Source of the DNA: Alphaproteobacteria bacterium
GTDB taxonomy: Bacteria > Pseudomonadota > Alphaproteobacteria > Rhodospirillales > WMHbin7
NCBI GenBank assembly: GCA_015231795.1
Contig: JADGAX010000005.1
Coordinates: forward strand, 2,154-66,153
DNA length: 64,000 bases
Direction of reading: 5' to 3'
Every line of letters begins with the position of its first letter. Positions within the stretch are counted from its first letter, which is position 1. This document shows positions 27,381 to 36,052 of this stretch, piece by piece. A model generated the notes under the pieces. That model had not been told where the DNA came from, ran no database searches, and was given only the letters and a program-made list of their open reading frames with translations. Position numbers and translations under genes: made by a program.

Positions 27381-28646
27381 TCAGGCATTCTCAAGCCTGA
27401 AACGGCGCACACGCTTGAACAACTCGACCCCATAGCCCGCGAAGGACAGCGCCCCGGCAAGGCCAAAAAGCGCGCCCGCCTGCACAAGCGGGACATATTC
27501 GAAAAGAAATCCAGCAGCAACGCACAGAACCGCCGTCAGATGCAGCGCGAAATGCGCCTTGGCCCAGCCTTCGCTCATCAATTGCGACAAGAGAGGTGTC
27601 CGGCCCTTCGCCGTCGCCGAATGCATGCTGGCCAGGAAGGGCATGATTCTTTGCAGAACGCCCATCAGAAAAGTCAGTAACCAGCCGGCCACTGCCATCC
27701 AGACGAACAAGGCTCCGGCATTGGCAAACAGGTCGAACAGGGCGGCAAGGCCGCATAAAATAGCCAACGGCCCGGCCGCAACACCCATCCAGATGGGCAG
27801 GAAGAAAAATCCAGTGCGCTTGCGCATGCGCTTTCTATAGGTCGCCGCCAGCGACCAAGCCAGAATCCCCATGCCGCAAATGCCCAGAACGCCGCCCAGC
27901 GCCAGCAGCGACGGCTCCTCGATCAAAGCGCCGGTCACGGCGAACAACAGCCCCAGTCCGTTGCACAACAGCGCTCCCTTGCCCAAACGTTGAGAAGGGG
28001 CAAAGGACAAGGCGAACATGGGCAACAGAATGGTGGAAAAACCCTGGGCCAGCATGCCCATGAATCCGAAAGCGGCCAGAATGCCATGCGCCAGCATCAG
28101 AGAAGAGCGATTGTCAAGAAAGCCCAGGGACAGATTGATGGCCAGCAAGCCGCCCAGCACTTCCACGGCCACCAGGGACAGGGCGGCGATCCAGGCATGG
28201 CCGGTCACGATCGGCATGTCCTCGACGCCCATCAGATTGTCGACCAGCAAGATGGCCATCACCAGCAGCCCCAGGGCCGCCACTCCGCCGCCCACCGCCA
28301 CCAGAACCGAGAGTCCGAAAACCAAGCCCGCCGCGAACAAGGCGACGCCGCCCGTCAACAGCCAGTAAGTAACGCGGCATAGAACGGGTGCGCGCACCGC
28401 CCGTTTGGTGGCCACGGGCAGAAGCTGGAACGAGGCCCCAGCCGCCACCATCGCCAGCACGCCCAGCGTGATCAGGTGCAGGGCGGCCAGCACCGGCCAG
28501 CTTAATCCATCGGCGCTGGCGGCATTCAGCGCCAAAACGGCCCAGGCCAGAATATGAAAGAAGATGGCGGTGCCAAAGAAGCGGAAGGGAATGTCGGGCG
28601 GCAGCAAGCGTCCGGCGGCGTTCTGCGATGGATCGATGATCATCAT
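27381..28646 (-). CDS. Polytopic membrane protein, NnrS/heme-copper-like
   Basis: 421 residues with about twelve membrane helices. Histidines sit in several helices (FFHILAWAVLAL, ALHLITLGVLAM, AHGILAAFGFMG) as in NnrS and in subunit I of heme-copper oxidases, where such residues bind heme, but the full oxidase ligand set (the His-His copper pair) was not found. NnrS proteins are tied to nitric-oxide stress. Coupled by an ATGA overlap to the upstream DUF2249 gene and followed by hemerythrin. Family call is moderate; it could be a related uncharacterised group. Confidence 0.6.
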   Translation of the reverse strand: MMIIDPSQNAAGRLLPPDIPFRFFGTAIFFHILAWAVLALNAASADGLSWPVLAALHLITLGVLAMVAAGASFQLLPVATKRAVRAPVLCRVTYWLLTGGVALFAAGLVFGLSVLVAVGGGVAALGLLVMAILLVDNLMGVEDMPIVTGHAWIAALSLVAVEVLGGLLAINLSLGFLDNRSSLMLAHGILAAFGFMGMLAQGFSTILLPMFALSFAPSQRLGKGALLCNGLGLLFAVTGALIEEPSLLALGGVLGICGMGILAWSLAATYRKRMRKRTGFFFLPIWMGVAAGPLAILCGLAALFDLFANAGALFVWMAVAGWLLTFLMGVLQRIMPFLASMHSATAKGRTPLLSQLMSEGWAKAHFALHLTAVLCVAAGFLFEYVPLVQAGALFGLAGALSFAGYGVELFKRVRRFRLENA

Positions 28647-28921
28647 TGGTCCGAACCTTCGCGCTGCAATTCCAAGCGCACCTCGCCCGCCGGAGCGGGC
28701 GCCAATCGCCAGCGCCAGCCGCGCTCGGCCAGTTCGGGATAAAGAAAGAACGGCTCGCGATCATGATGAACCACGACGCATGAACCCACGTCGGGCCTTT
28801 CGATCAGGCCGATGATGGCAACCATGGGTTCGGGGGGCTGAAGCCCGCGCACGTCGATATGCCAGCCATCTTGGGCCTGCCATACCTTGTTCGTCGCCAA
28901 TTCTTCGTTCATGTGCGCCAT
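28643..28921 (-). CDS. DUF2249 domain protein
   Basis: About 92 residues from ATG 28921 (other Met codons at 28948, 28924 and 28912; no clear ribosome site separates them). The DUF2249 core is clear: IDVRGLQPPEPMVAIIGLIE, then VVVHHDREPFFLYPELAERG. This small fold is frequent beside hemerythrin, NnrS and other anaerobic or nitrogen-oxide genes and resembles TusA/SirA-like domains. First gene of the three-gene unit DUF2249 - NnrS-like - hemerythrin. Confidence 0.82.
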   Translation of the reverse strand: MAHMNEELATNKVWQAQDGWHIDVRGLQPPEPMVAIIGLIERPDVGSCVVVHHDREPFFLYPELAERGWRWRLAPAPAGEVRLELQREGSDQ

Positions 28922-28995
28922 CATGAGGGGCAAACTAGCCCTGCGCACCCACCAGCTTCCTTGACTTCGGGTAATTCCTTGCCGAACATCGGCTT

Positions 28996-29799
28996 ATGAC
29001 TATTCCCATCCATCTATGCGCCGACGATTTCGGGCTTTCCCCCGGCGTCGGGCGCGCCATCGCCGAGTTGCTGGCGCAAAACCGCCTGAGTGCTGCCTCC
29101 TGTATGACCCATGCGCCCTATTGGCTGGAGACGGCTTCCTTGCTAAAGCCCCTGGCGGGCCAGGCGATGATCGGCCTGCATCTGACCCTGACCACCTTGC
29201 CGCCCCATCCCACTTTGGGTGCGCTTGCCAAACAGGCTTATCTTGGCCGCCTGAAGCAAGCCGACATCGAGGCCGAGATCAACCGCCAGATCGACGCTTT
29301 CGAGCAAGGATTGGGCCGCTTGCCCGATTATCTGGACGGACATCAGCATGTGCATGTCCTGCCCACCATCCGCGACGCCGTCTTGAAGGTGATGACTTCG
29401 CGCCTGAAAGGGGCCTGGCTGCGCGACGTGTGGGAGCCGCTGCCCAGCCTGTTTCGCAACGCTCCCAACCCCGTCAAATCCCTGGCTCTGAACGGGCTGG
29501 GCTTTTCCTTGCACAGCCAGGCCAGGGGACTGGGCATTGCGACGAACCAGGGTTTTCGCGGCGCCTACGATCTGCTGGGGCCGCACCAGCCCCCCGAAAT
29601 CCTGTTCCCCCGTTTCCTGGCCGGGGCGAAGCCGAATTTGCTGATCATGTGCCATCCGGCCTATGTCGATGCGGCCCTGATCGACGGCCCCGATCCCGTA
29701 CATGCGCCGCGCGAGGCCGAGCGGGCCTATCTGGCTGGCGATCTCTTCCCCACGCATCTGGCGCAAGCCGGGGTGGCGCTGTCCATGGGCTTGCGATAA
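28996..29799 (+). CDS. ChbG/YdjC-family (HpnK-like) deacetylase
   Basis: Metal-dependent carbohydrate deacetylase family, 267 residues, cytoplasmic. Motifs: CADDFGLSPGVGRA (metal-binding Asp pair), GLHLTLT, DGHQHVHV and CHPAYVD. Family members deacetylate chitobiose, or in the HpnK branch are linked with hopanoid side-chain synthesis. Without hopanoid genes nearby the substrate stays open. Followed after 11 bases by a GNAT. Confidence 0.83.
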   Translation: MTIPIHLCADDFGLSPGVGRAIAELLAQNRLSAASCMTHAPYWLETASLLKPLAGQAMIGLHLTLTTLPPHPTLGALAKQAYLGRLKQADIEAEINRQIDAFEQGLGRLPDYLDGHQHVHVLPTIRDAVLKVMTSRLKGAWLRDVWEPLPSLFRNAPNPVKSLALNGLGFSLHSQARGLGIATNQGFRGAYDLLGPHQPPEILFPRFLAGAKPNLLIMCHPAYVDAALIDGPDPVHAPREAERAYLAGDLFPTHLAQAGVALSMGLR

Positions 29800-29810
29800 T
29801 CTTCCCGACC

Positions 29811-30311
29811 ATGACGAAACACGCCATCCGCCCCGCGACGCCAGAAGACATGGTCCAGGTTCAGGCCATCTACGCGCATCATGTGATGAACGGCACGGGT
29901 TCTTTTGAAATCGAGCCGCCAAACCTGGCTGAAATGCGCCGACGACTGGCCGAAGCGCAAGAACGCAACCTGCCCTTTCTGGTCGCTGAATCCGATGGGC
30001 GCGTCGCCGGCTACGCCTATGCCAACCTGTATCGCACGCGAGAGGCCTATCGCTTCACTTGCGAGGATTCGGTCTATGTCGATCCGGCCTGCCACCAACG
30101 CGGGCTGGGCCATGCGCTGCTGGAAGCGCTGATCGTTGACGCCGGGGCCAGGGGTTTCAAGCAGATGGTGGCGGTGATCGGCGGATCGGACAATTCGGGG
30201 TCGATCCGCCTGCATGAAAAGCACGGCTTCGTGCGCGTGGGCCTGCTGCCCAAGGTGGGGTTCAAGTTCGACCGCTGGCACGACAGCGTGCTGATGCAAA
30301 GAGGTTTGTAG
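29811..30311 (+). CDS. GNAT N-acetyltransferase, phosphinothricin-acetyltransferase type
   Basis: 166 residues from ATG 29811. Acetyl-CoA-dependent amine acetyltransferase: N-terminal IRPATPEDMVQVQAIYAHHV, the PAT-subfamily GTGSFEIEPP, VAGYAYANLYRTREAYRFTCEDSV and motif A YVDPACHQRGLGHALLEALI, ending with EKHGFVRVGLLPKVGFKF. The PAT/Bar branch acetylates small amino-acid analogues such as methionine sulfone; the true substrate is unknown. A dispersed repeat begins directly after its stop. Confidence 0.85.
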   Translation: MTKHAIRPATPEDMVQVQAIYAHHVMNGTGSFEIEPPNLAEMRRRLAEAQERNLPFLVAESDGRVAGYAYANLYRTREAYRFTCEDSVYVDPACHQRGLGHALLEALIVDAGARGFKQMVAVIGGSDNSGSIRLHEKHGFVRVGLLPKVGFKFDRWHDSVLMQRGL

Positions 30312-30402
30312 AACGGAGCGAAGCGACTAGGCCCAAAGGGCCGCGCGCCTAATGGCGCGAGAGCCAAGCAAACGGAGTGAGCGCCCGGCGACTGAGGGGC
30401 AA
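30312..30402 (-). repeat. Dispersed mosaic intergenic repeat, copy 1
   Basis: Read on the minus strand it starts CCTCAGTCGCCGGGCGCTC and ends GGCCCTTTGGGCCTAGTCGC followed by TTCGCTCC. Both ends match the repeat at 50501-50633 (plus strand), which has a longer centre. Contains the palindrome GGCCCTTTGGGCC. Lies between a GNAT and a small membrane-protein gene, with no coding potential. Confidence 0.7.
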
Positions 30403-30420
30403 GAAAATATCAACTCCCCC

Positions 30421-30546
30421 CTATATACATCCCACGAAACTGTAATCCATCAAGATGGCGGTGCCGCGCAGAATCCACAGGCCGGTGATCAGCCCCAGCG
30501 CGAAAACGCCCAGCATGATCAGGGCGAATTTCAATTTCGGATTCAT
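30421..30546 (-). CDS. 41-residue single-span membrane protein
   Basis: MNPKLKFALIMLGVFALGL begins this small protein: a basic N-terminus, one strong membrane helix (about 7-27), and a short tail ending VGCI. ATG 30546 overlaps the MFS transporter stop by four bases (ATGA), so it is probably translated by coupling. Such coupled microproteins sometimes act as accessory subunits of their transporter; here that is inference. Not matched to a known family. Confidence 0.6.
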   Translation of the reverse strand: MNPKLKFALIMLGVFALGLITGLWILRGTAILMDYSFVGCI

Positions 30547-31754
30547 TCGGCGCTCTTGGCGGCAAGTCTGGCGACCGGCGCTTCCTTGATCGGCAGATTG
30601 ACCAAGCCCGAAAACACGCCCAGCGCCACCGACAGCCACCACATCAGATCGTATGAGCCGGTCAGGTCGAAGGCCTTGCCGCCCAGCCATGCGCCAAAGA
30701 AACTGCCAACCTGATGCGACAGGAAGACGACGCCATACAGCATCGACATATAGGCAGGCCCGAACATCTGGGCCACCAGCCCGCTGGTTAGCGGCACCGT
30801 GCCCAGCCATAACAATCCCAGCGAGCCTGCGAACAGCAACACAGAGAAGGGCGACAGCGGCATGAAGATAAATATGATGAAGACCAGGGCGCGCCCGAAA
30901 TACAGGTAAGACAGCAAATTCTTCTTGCTGTATTTGCCGCCCAAGGCTCCGCAGCCCCAGCTGCCGATGATGTTGAACAGCCCCACCAGCGCCAGCGACC
31001 AAGCCCCCAGCCATTCCGGCATGGCGCGGTCGGCCAGATAGGCGGGCAGATGCGTCACCACGAAGGCGACGTGAAAGCCGCAAACGAAAAATCCCGCCAC
31101 CAGATACCAATAGCTTGGATGGCGGAAAGCCTCGCCCAGCGCCTGTTTGAAACTTTGCGTCTGCGTCGCCACATGGCGCGGCCCTTCCGCCAGACCCAAC
31201 GACAAGGGCAACATGGCCATCGCCACCCCGGCCAGAATGATCAACGCCATCTGCCAGCCGAAGCCCTCCAGCACGACATGGCCCAAAGGCACCACCGCGA
31301 ACTGGCCGAACGAGCCGCCCGCCGTGGCGATGCCCAAGGCCATGCTGCGTTTCTCTGGTGGTGCTGCGCGGCCCACCGCGCCCAGCACGGTCGAGAATCC
31401 AGCACCCGCCAAACCGATGCCGATGATCAGCGTGCCCAGCACCAGCGATGTGCCGCCGGTGCTGAAAGCCATGGCGGCCAGCCCCAGCGCATAGATCAGC
31501 CCGCCCAGGGCCGAGACCTTGACCACGCCGAAACGGTCGGCGATGGCGCCCGCAAAGGGCGACCCCAGCCCCCAAAGCAGATTTTGCAGCGCGATGCCAA
31601 AGCCGAACACTTCGCGCCCGACGCCCAGATCCATGGTCATGGGTTTCAAGAACAGACCCAGCGCCTGGCGCAGGCCGGTGGTGAGGGTGAGGATGAGGGC
31701 GCCGCAGATCAGGATGATCCATAGGCGCTTCATGGCTTGGTTGTCGTTTGTCAT
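30543..31754 (-). CDS. MFS transporter
   Basis: Twelve-helix major facilitator, 403 residues. Motif-A-like loop AGAIADRFGVVKVSALGG between helices 2 and 3; TGLRQALGLFLKPMTMDLG in the first helix/loop and PLTSGLVAQMFGPAYMSMLYG in helix 10 region resemble the oxalate/formate and monocarboxylate-type branch. Substrate unknown. Start ATG 31754; a Met at residue 8 is an alternative, neither with a clear ribosome site. Coupled to the 41-residue membrane protein downstream. Confidence 0.85.
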   Translation of the reverse strand: MTNDNQAMKRLWIILICGALILTLTTGLRQALGLFLKPMTMDLGVGREVFGFGIALQNLLWGLGSPFAGAIADRFGVVKVSALGGLIYALGLAAMAFSTGGTSLVLGTLIIGIGLAGAGFSTVLGAVGRAAPPEKRSMALGIATAGGSFGQFAVVPLGHVVLEGFGWQMALIILAGVAMAMLPLSLGLAEGPRHVATQTQSFKQALGEAFRHPSYWYLVAGFFVCGFHVAFVVTHLPAYLADRAMPEWLGAWSLALVGLFNIIGSWGCGALGGKYSKKNLLSYLYFGRALVFIIFIFMPLSPFSVLLFAGSLGLLWLGTVPLTSGLVAQMFGPAYMSMLYGVVFLSHQVGSFFGAWLGGKAFDLTGSYDLMWWLSVALGVFSGLVNLPIKEAPVARLAAKSAE

Positions 31755-31845
31755 GCGATCAAGTATGGGGTTGGACGCAGCTTTTTACCACAGGGTGATG
31801 CAAAGAGATTTTTCATATTGGGATAAATAGAATTGGGGGATGAAG

Positions 31846-32094
31846 CTATTTGCAACGCACTTCCCAAATGAAGAACCTATCTCCAGCCCTAACCTCAACA
31901 TCTTCTCTAATTTTTGTGTATCCTGCCGGACAAAGGTCTCGCAACTCCCAGTCAAAAATGCTTGCAGCACTATGCGGCGCAGCCAACGGTTCTGAATACT
32001 CCAACCTAAATCTCTTATCCCCTAGATCAACTACATTTTTTGTAGCACAAGCACAAAGGACTACTCCGATTGAAGCCATAATTACATATCGCAT
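31846..32094 (-). CDS. Small putative lipoprotein
   Basis: 82 residues with a signal peptide and lipobox-like VVLCAC (lipidated Cys about residue 16), then a short soluble part with two more cysteines (LCPAGY near 55, VRCK at the end) that might pair. No family recognised. The gene and its flanks (about 31780-32110) are visibly richer in A+T than the surroundings, suggesting recent acquisition. Confidence 0.6.
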   Translation of the reverse strand: MRYVIMASIGVVLCACATKNVVDLGDKRFRLEYSEPLAAPHSAASIFDWELRDLCPAGYTKIREDVEVRAGDRFFIWEVRCK

Positions 32095-32189
32095 GAACTC
32101 TCCTACGCCGCAAAGGGCCTAACGCGCGATTGAATCAAAGTGCCATTGGCCGCTTCAACCGTCGCCAGATCGTAGGCAATCTGTTTACC

Positions 32190-32540
32190 TCACGCCGCGA
32201 GCGCTCTTCGAACGGCTTCTGGTTCTTTGGCGATGACGGCCAGCAACACGCGAGCGGCGCGGTCAGGCTTGCGCCGTCCTTGCTCCCAGGCATGGATGGC
32301 CGTTACGTCCAGGCCGAAGCTGTGGGCAAAAGCCGACTGGCTGAGGCCCAAACGCCTGCGCAGCGCCGCCACGTCAATATCATCCGGCACGGCAACCTCA
32401 TAGCTGGGCAGGTCGATTTCGCCCATGCGATGTTGAGCCATTTCCCTCAGGCCCGCCATCAAACGCCGACCCAGGGCCGTGCGTTTCGCTTGCTTAGCCG
32501 AGGTTTTCAAGGAACTTTCGGATGGCGTTTTTCTCGGCAT
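32190..32540 (-). CDS. XRE-type antitoxin / HTH regulator
   Basis: 116 residues. C-terminal helix-turn-helix: DIDVAALRRRLGLSQSAFAHSFG, then WEQGRRKPDRAARVLLAVIA and KEPEAVRRAL, the typical ending of HigA/RelB-like antitoxins paired with RelE-type toxins. N-terminus is basic and Ser/Lys-rich. Start ATG 32540 overlaps the toxin gene end by 47 bases; a Met at residue 28 (32459) would remove the overlap but cuts off sequence shared with the family. Likely neutralises the toxin and represses the operon. Confidence 0.82.
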   Translation of the reverse strand: MPRKTPSESSLKTSAKQAKRTALGRRLMAGLREMAQHRMGEIDLPSYEVAVPDDIDVAALRRRLGLSQSAFAHSFGLDVTAIHAWEQGRRKPDRAARVLLAVIAKEPEAVRRALAA

Positions 32541-32808
32541 GAGTCAGGTTTTCCTTTTCGTTCTTGGCGTAGATGTCGAGGAGGTACAGCGCATCCTCGC
32601 CCAGCCAAACGTAATAGATAATGCGCGCTCCGCCACTTTTGCCTTTGCCGCCACGGGAGACTCGGGCCTTGCGCGCGCCTCCGGTTCCAGGGATGACTGG
32701 CCATGCTTCGGGCGCTAGGGCGATTTCCAATTCCGCCGCTTGGCGTTCAAGCGCCGTCATCAGCTTGCGCGCCCTGCGGTCATAGCCCGTGGTGGCGACG
32801 ACCCTCAT
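32494..32808 (-). CDS. RelE/HigB-type toxin
   Basis: 104 residues from ATG 32808. Basic protein with the pattern of RelE-superfamily mRNA interferases: GGKGKSGGARIIYYVW, then LYLLDIYAKNEKENLTHAEKNAIRKFL at the C-terminus. Toxin precedes antitoxin, as in higBA. Probably cleaves mRNA at the ribosome. An upstream in-frame ATG at 32826 adds six residues. Confidence 0.82.
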   Translation of the reverse strand: MRVVATTGYDRRARKLMTALERQAAELEIALAPEAWPVIPGTGGARKARVSRGGKGKSGGARIIYYVWLGEDALYLLDIYAKNEKENLTHAEKNAIRKFLENLG

Positions 32809-32839
32809 GACAGAACTATAAGGCATTGTCGCATGGGCG

Positions 32840-33829
32840 TCAATCTCTGGCCGCCACCACGACGAAGCAGGGCACCGGCTGGCCGTCTTCGTGTCTGGCC
32901 ACGTCGCGGGCCAATGACACAATGGAAAATCCCGCCGACGCCAGCGCTTGGCGCACATAGTCTTCGCCATGCGCATAGCGCCCGCTTTGGCCCAGCGTGA
33001 ATTGTCCCGCATCCGCCGCCTCGACCGTAAAGGCCAGCAGCCCGCCCTTGCGCAGCGCCGCCCTGGCCGAGGCCAGCACCGGCGCCAAATCACCCAGATA
33101 GCAGAACACATCGGCAGCCGCGATCAGATCGAAGCCGTCCGCATGCGCCTTCAGATAGGCCACCAGTTCGCCCGCTTCCAACGCGTCATACAGTTTCCGG
33201 GAACGCGCCTGCTCGATCATGGCAGGCGACAGATCGACGCCCGCAAGCCAGCGCGCCCAGGGCTTCAAATGCAAGCCCATCAGACCGGTGCCGCAACCGG
33301 CATCCAGAATGTCCAGGGGCGGTTTCACGACATGTTCCAACGCGTCGGCAATCGCGTCGGGCGCACGGTAGCCCAGTTTGGCCAGCTTGGCGTCGAAATC
33401 TTTGGCGAAGCCATCGAAAGTGTTGCGCACCAGGGATTCCGGCATCGCCGCCTGCACATTCCCGCCCGCCCCCAGGGCCGCCGCCCAATGGCGGGCCACC
33501 TTGTTCTGCGGCTGTTTCTTGGCCCATGTCTTGGCCTCGGACAGGGCCTGCCTCGCCTCGCCCTTTTTCGACAAGACATATAGAAGCGAGCCATAATTGG
33601 CTTGCGCCGCTTCATAGGCGGGCGCGTTCATGGCCGCCTTGCGCAAAAAGGGCAAGGCCTCGACATTCCTGTCCATCTCCATCAAAAGCGCGCCCAGCAG
33701 ATTGTTGGCGCTGGCGTTCCTTGGTTCCGCCTTCAAGGCCTGGCGGTAGCGCGCCTCGGCCTGGCCGCGCTGACCAGCCCGGTGCGCCGCCAAGCCCATC
33801 TGCAACAGCGCGTCGGTTTCTGGTTTCAT
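32840..33829 (-). CDS. TPR-containing SAM methyltransferase
   Basis: 329 residues. TPR repeats (about 1-105, including AEARYRQALKAEPRNASANNLLG) lead into a class I methyltransferase: ILDAGCGTGLMGLHLKPWA (motif I), VDLSPAMIEQARSR, DLIAAADVFCYLGDL and LRKGGLLAFTVEA. The block SLVRNTFDGFAKDFDAKL recalls methyltransferases acting on nodulation-like or unknown substrates. Overlaps the LMW phosphatase stop by four bases, so coupled to the his-linked operon upstream. Confidence 0.85.
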   Translation of the reverse strand: MKPETDALLQMGLAAHRAGQRGQAEARYRQALKAEPRNASANNLLGALLMEMDRNVEALPFLRKAAMNAPAYEAAQANYGSLLYVLSKKGEARQALSEAKTWAKKQPQNKVARHWAAALGAGGNVQAAMPESLVRNTFDGFAKDFDAKLAKLGYRAPDAIADALEHVVKPPLDILDAGCGTGLMGLHLKPWARWLAGVDLSPAMIEQARSRKLYDALEAGELVAYLKAHADGFDLIAAADVFCYLGDLAPVLASARAALRKGGLLAFTVEAADAGQFTLGQSGRYAHGEDYVRQALASAGFSIVSLARDVARHEDGQPVPCFVVVAARD

Positions 33830-34269
33830 AGATCGGCCATCCGTTGGGACATGAATTTCTTGATCAGTCTTTGCTTCAAATCGTCGCGCACTTTGCGATA
33901 GGCCTCAAGCCTGGTTTCGCGGTCGCCGTCGATGGCCGTGCAGTCGAAGGTGGGCCAGTATTCCACTTCGCAGGCCATGTTGCGGGTCAGTTCCACCGCC
34001 TTGTGCTGCGCCTCGGGACTGAGCGAGATCACCAGATCGTAGGACGTGTCTTCCAGATGATCGAAGGTCTTGGCCTTGTGGCGGCTCATGTCGATGCCTT
34101 CCTCTTCCATCACGGCGATCATGAACCCATCCGGCTCGCCTGCCTTGACGCCCGCGGAATCGACGAAGATCCGCGTGCCGAACAGGCGCTTCATCAGCCC
34201 CTCGGCCATCGGCGAGCGCACGGCGTTGTAGGTGCAGGCGAAAAGAATGGCGGAAGGAAGGTCAGGCAC
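33826..34269 (-). CDS. Low-molecular-weight phosphatase/arsenate-reductase fold protein
   Basis: 147 residues with the P-loop CTYNAVRS (CX5R, C12 to R18) and the expected distal Asp in EYWPTFD. In alphaproteobacteria this lineage usually follows UPF0262 and hisD, as here (stop of UPF0262 seven bases upstream). It may dephosphorylate phosphotyrosine or be an ArsC-like reductase; the extra cysteine set needed for thioredoxin-linked arsenate reduction is not evident. GTG start at 34269. Confidence 0.82.
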   Translation of the reverse strand: MPDLPSAILFACTYNAVRSPMAEGLMKRLFGTRIFVDSAGVKAGEPDGFMIAVMEEEGIDMSRHKAKTFDHLEDTSYDLVISLSPEAQHKAVELTRNMACEVEYWPTFDCTAIDGDRETRLEAYRKVRDDLKQRLIKKFMSQRMADL

Positions 34270-34275
34270 CGAAAA

Positions 34276-34755
34276 TCATCCCCGGATATGCAGCACGCAC
34301 AGCAAGGTGAACAGGCGGCGCGCCGTATCGAAATCGATCTCGATCTTGTCCTTCAGGCGCTCAATCAACAGCTTGGCTCCTTCATTGTGCAGGCTTCGTC
34401 TGGCCATGTCGGCGGCTTCGATCTTCGACGGGGGGGCGGACTTGATCGAGGAGAAATAGGTGTCGCAAACCATGAAATAGTCGCGCACCAAGCTGTAGAA
34501 GGACCTGACCTCGAAACGCACCATTGTCAGCGGAAAACCATCTTCGGAACGGATGTCGAAGCTCATGCGGCCGTCATCCATCGACAAATGCAGCGTGAAG
34601 GGGCCTTGCCAATCGCCCACCGGCTGGAAACTGTTTTCCTCGATCAGGTCGTAAAGGGCGACTTGGCGTTCATGCTCGACCTCGGGACGGCGGCGCACCA
34701 AGGTCTTTTCGTCAAGCACCACATGAACCAGCCGGTTGCGATGCTTGTTGGGCAT
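34276..34755 (-). CDS. UPF0262 family protein
   Basis: 159 residues matching an alphaproteobacterial family of unknown function over its full length: VVLDEKTLVRRRPEVEHER near the start, NSFQPVGDWQGPF, and the central VRDYFMVCDTYFSSIK with PPSKIEAADMARRSLHNEGA. Soluble. Its standard place is between hisD (four bases upstream) and the LMW phosphatase, so expression is tied to histidine genes. Confidence 0.9.
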   Translation of the reverse strand: MPNKHRNRLVHVVLDEKTLVRRRPEVEHERQVALYDLIEENSFQPVGDWQGPFTLHLSMDDGRMSFDIRSEDGFPLTMVRFEVRSFYSLVRDYFMVCDTYFSSIKSAPPSKIEAADMARRSLHNEGAKLLIERLKDKIEIDFDTARRLFTLLCVLHIRG

Positions 34756-34759
34756 GGCG

Positions 34760-36052
34760 CTATCTGTTCAGACGCAGGCGCACGGACAGGCCATGCGCAT
34801 CCAATCCCTCGGCCTTGGTCAGCGTCACCGCCGCCGGGCCGATGGCGGCCAAGCTGTCGGCATCGCAACCCAGCCAGGTGGTGCGCTTCATGAAGTCTTG
34901 CACGCCCAGGCCTGATGAGAAGCGGGCCGAGCGCGCCGTCGGCAGCACATGATTGGGGCCGCCCACATAATCGCCCACCGCTTCGGGCGTATAGCGGCCC
35001 AGGAAGATGGCGCCCGCATTCGTCACCTTCTCGGCCATGGCTTCGGGATTTTCGATGGCCAGTTCCAGATGCTCGGGTGCTATGCGGTCGATCAACGCAA
35101 TCGCGTCGTCCAAATGTTTCACCACCACCACCGCGCCATGGGCTTCCCAACTGGCCCTGGCAATTTCGGCCCTAGGCAGGGTTTTCAGATGATGCTCCAC
35201 CGCTTCGGTCACGCGAGCGCCAAAGGCCCTGTCGTCGGTGATCAGGATCGATTGCGCCGCTGTGTCATGTTCTGCTTGGCTTAACAAATCGGCGGCCAGC
35301 CAAGCGGGATCGTTGGCATTGTCGGCCACCACCAGAATCTCGGACGGGCCAGCGATCATATCGATGCCGACCTGGCCAAAAACCTGGCGCTTGGCCGCCG
35401 CTACATAGGCGTTGCCCGGCCCCACGATTTTATCAACCGGCTTGATGCGTTCGGTGCCATAGGCCAATGCGGCCACCGCCTGCGCGCCGCCGACGCGCCA
35501 AATCTCATCGATGCCCGACAGTTCAGCCGCCGCCAGCACCAGGGGATTGACCGCGCCGTCCGGCGTCGGCACCACCATGACGAGGCGCTGAACCCCCGCC
35601 ACCTTGGCTGGAATGGCGTTCATCAGCACCGAAGACGGATAGGCCGCCGTGCCGCCCGGCACGTACAGCCCCGCCGCCTGCACGGCCCGCCATTTCATGG
35701 CGAGGCGCACGCCCTGGGCATCGACATAATCGATGTCGGCCTGCAATTGACGCGCATGAAAGGACTGGATGCGCGAAGCCGCCAGTTCCAGCGCCGCCAG
35801 CGTTTCCGCAGAACAGGCGGCACGCGCCGCCTTGATTTCGGCAGGCGTAAAGCGCAATCCATCCGCCGTCAGTTTCAAACGGTCGAACTTGGCGGTGTAA
35901 TCGACCAGCGCCGCGTCGCCCCTGGCCCGCACATCGGCGATGATGGCGGCCACGGTGTCATTCACATCGCGGTCGGTTTCGCGCTTGGCCGAGATCAGGG
36001 CCATGAATTCGGCGTCGAAGCCTTGCGAACTCGCATCCAGATTACGCGGCAC
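34760..36052 (-). CDS. hisD: Histidinol dehydrogenase
   Basis: Last two oxidations of histidine synthesis (histidinol to histidine), NAD- and Zn-dependent. 430 residues, usual length. Signature region [15 protein letters not shown] and the metal/substrate residues in DLLSQAEHD and [10 protein letters not shown] are present, with the glycine-rich [19 protein letters not shown] start 36052 overlaps hisG by 11 bases. Confidence 0.96.
   Translation of the reverse strand: MPRNLDASSQGFDAEFMALISAKRETDRDVNDTVAAIIADVRARGDAALVDYTAKFDRLKLTADGLRFTPAEIKAARAACSAETLAALELAASRIQSFHARQLQADIDYVDAQGVRLAMKWRAVQAAGLYVPGGTAAYPSSVLMNAIPAKVAGVQRLVMVVPTPDGAVNPLVLAAAELSGIDEIWRVGGAQAVAALAYGTERIKPVDKIVGPGNAYVAAAKRQVFGQVGIDMIAGPSEILVVADNANDPAWLAADLLSQAEHDTAAQSILITDDRAFGARVTEAVEHHLKTLPRAEIARASWEAHGAVVVVKHLDDAIALIDRIAPEHLELAIENPEAMAEKVTNAGAIFLGRYTPEAVGDYVGGPNHVLPTARSARFSSGLGVQDFMKRTTWLGCDADSLAAIGPAAVTLTKAEGLDAHGLSVRLRLNR

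Noticed and set aside
28996-32826. Prophage or insertion element because of repeats and a toxin-antitoxin pair
   Set aside because: No integrase, transposase, capsid or terminal repeats flanking the stretch were found.
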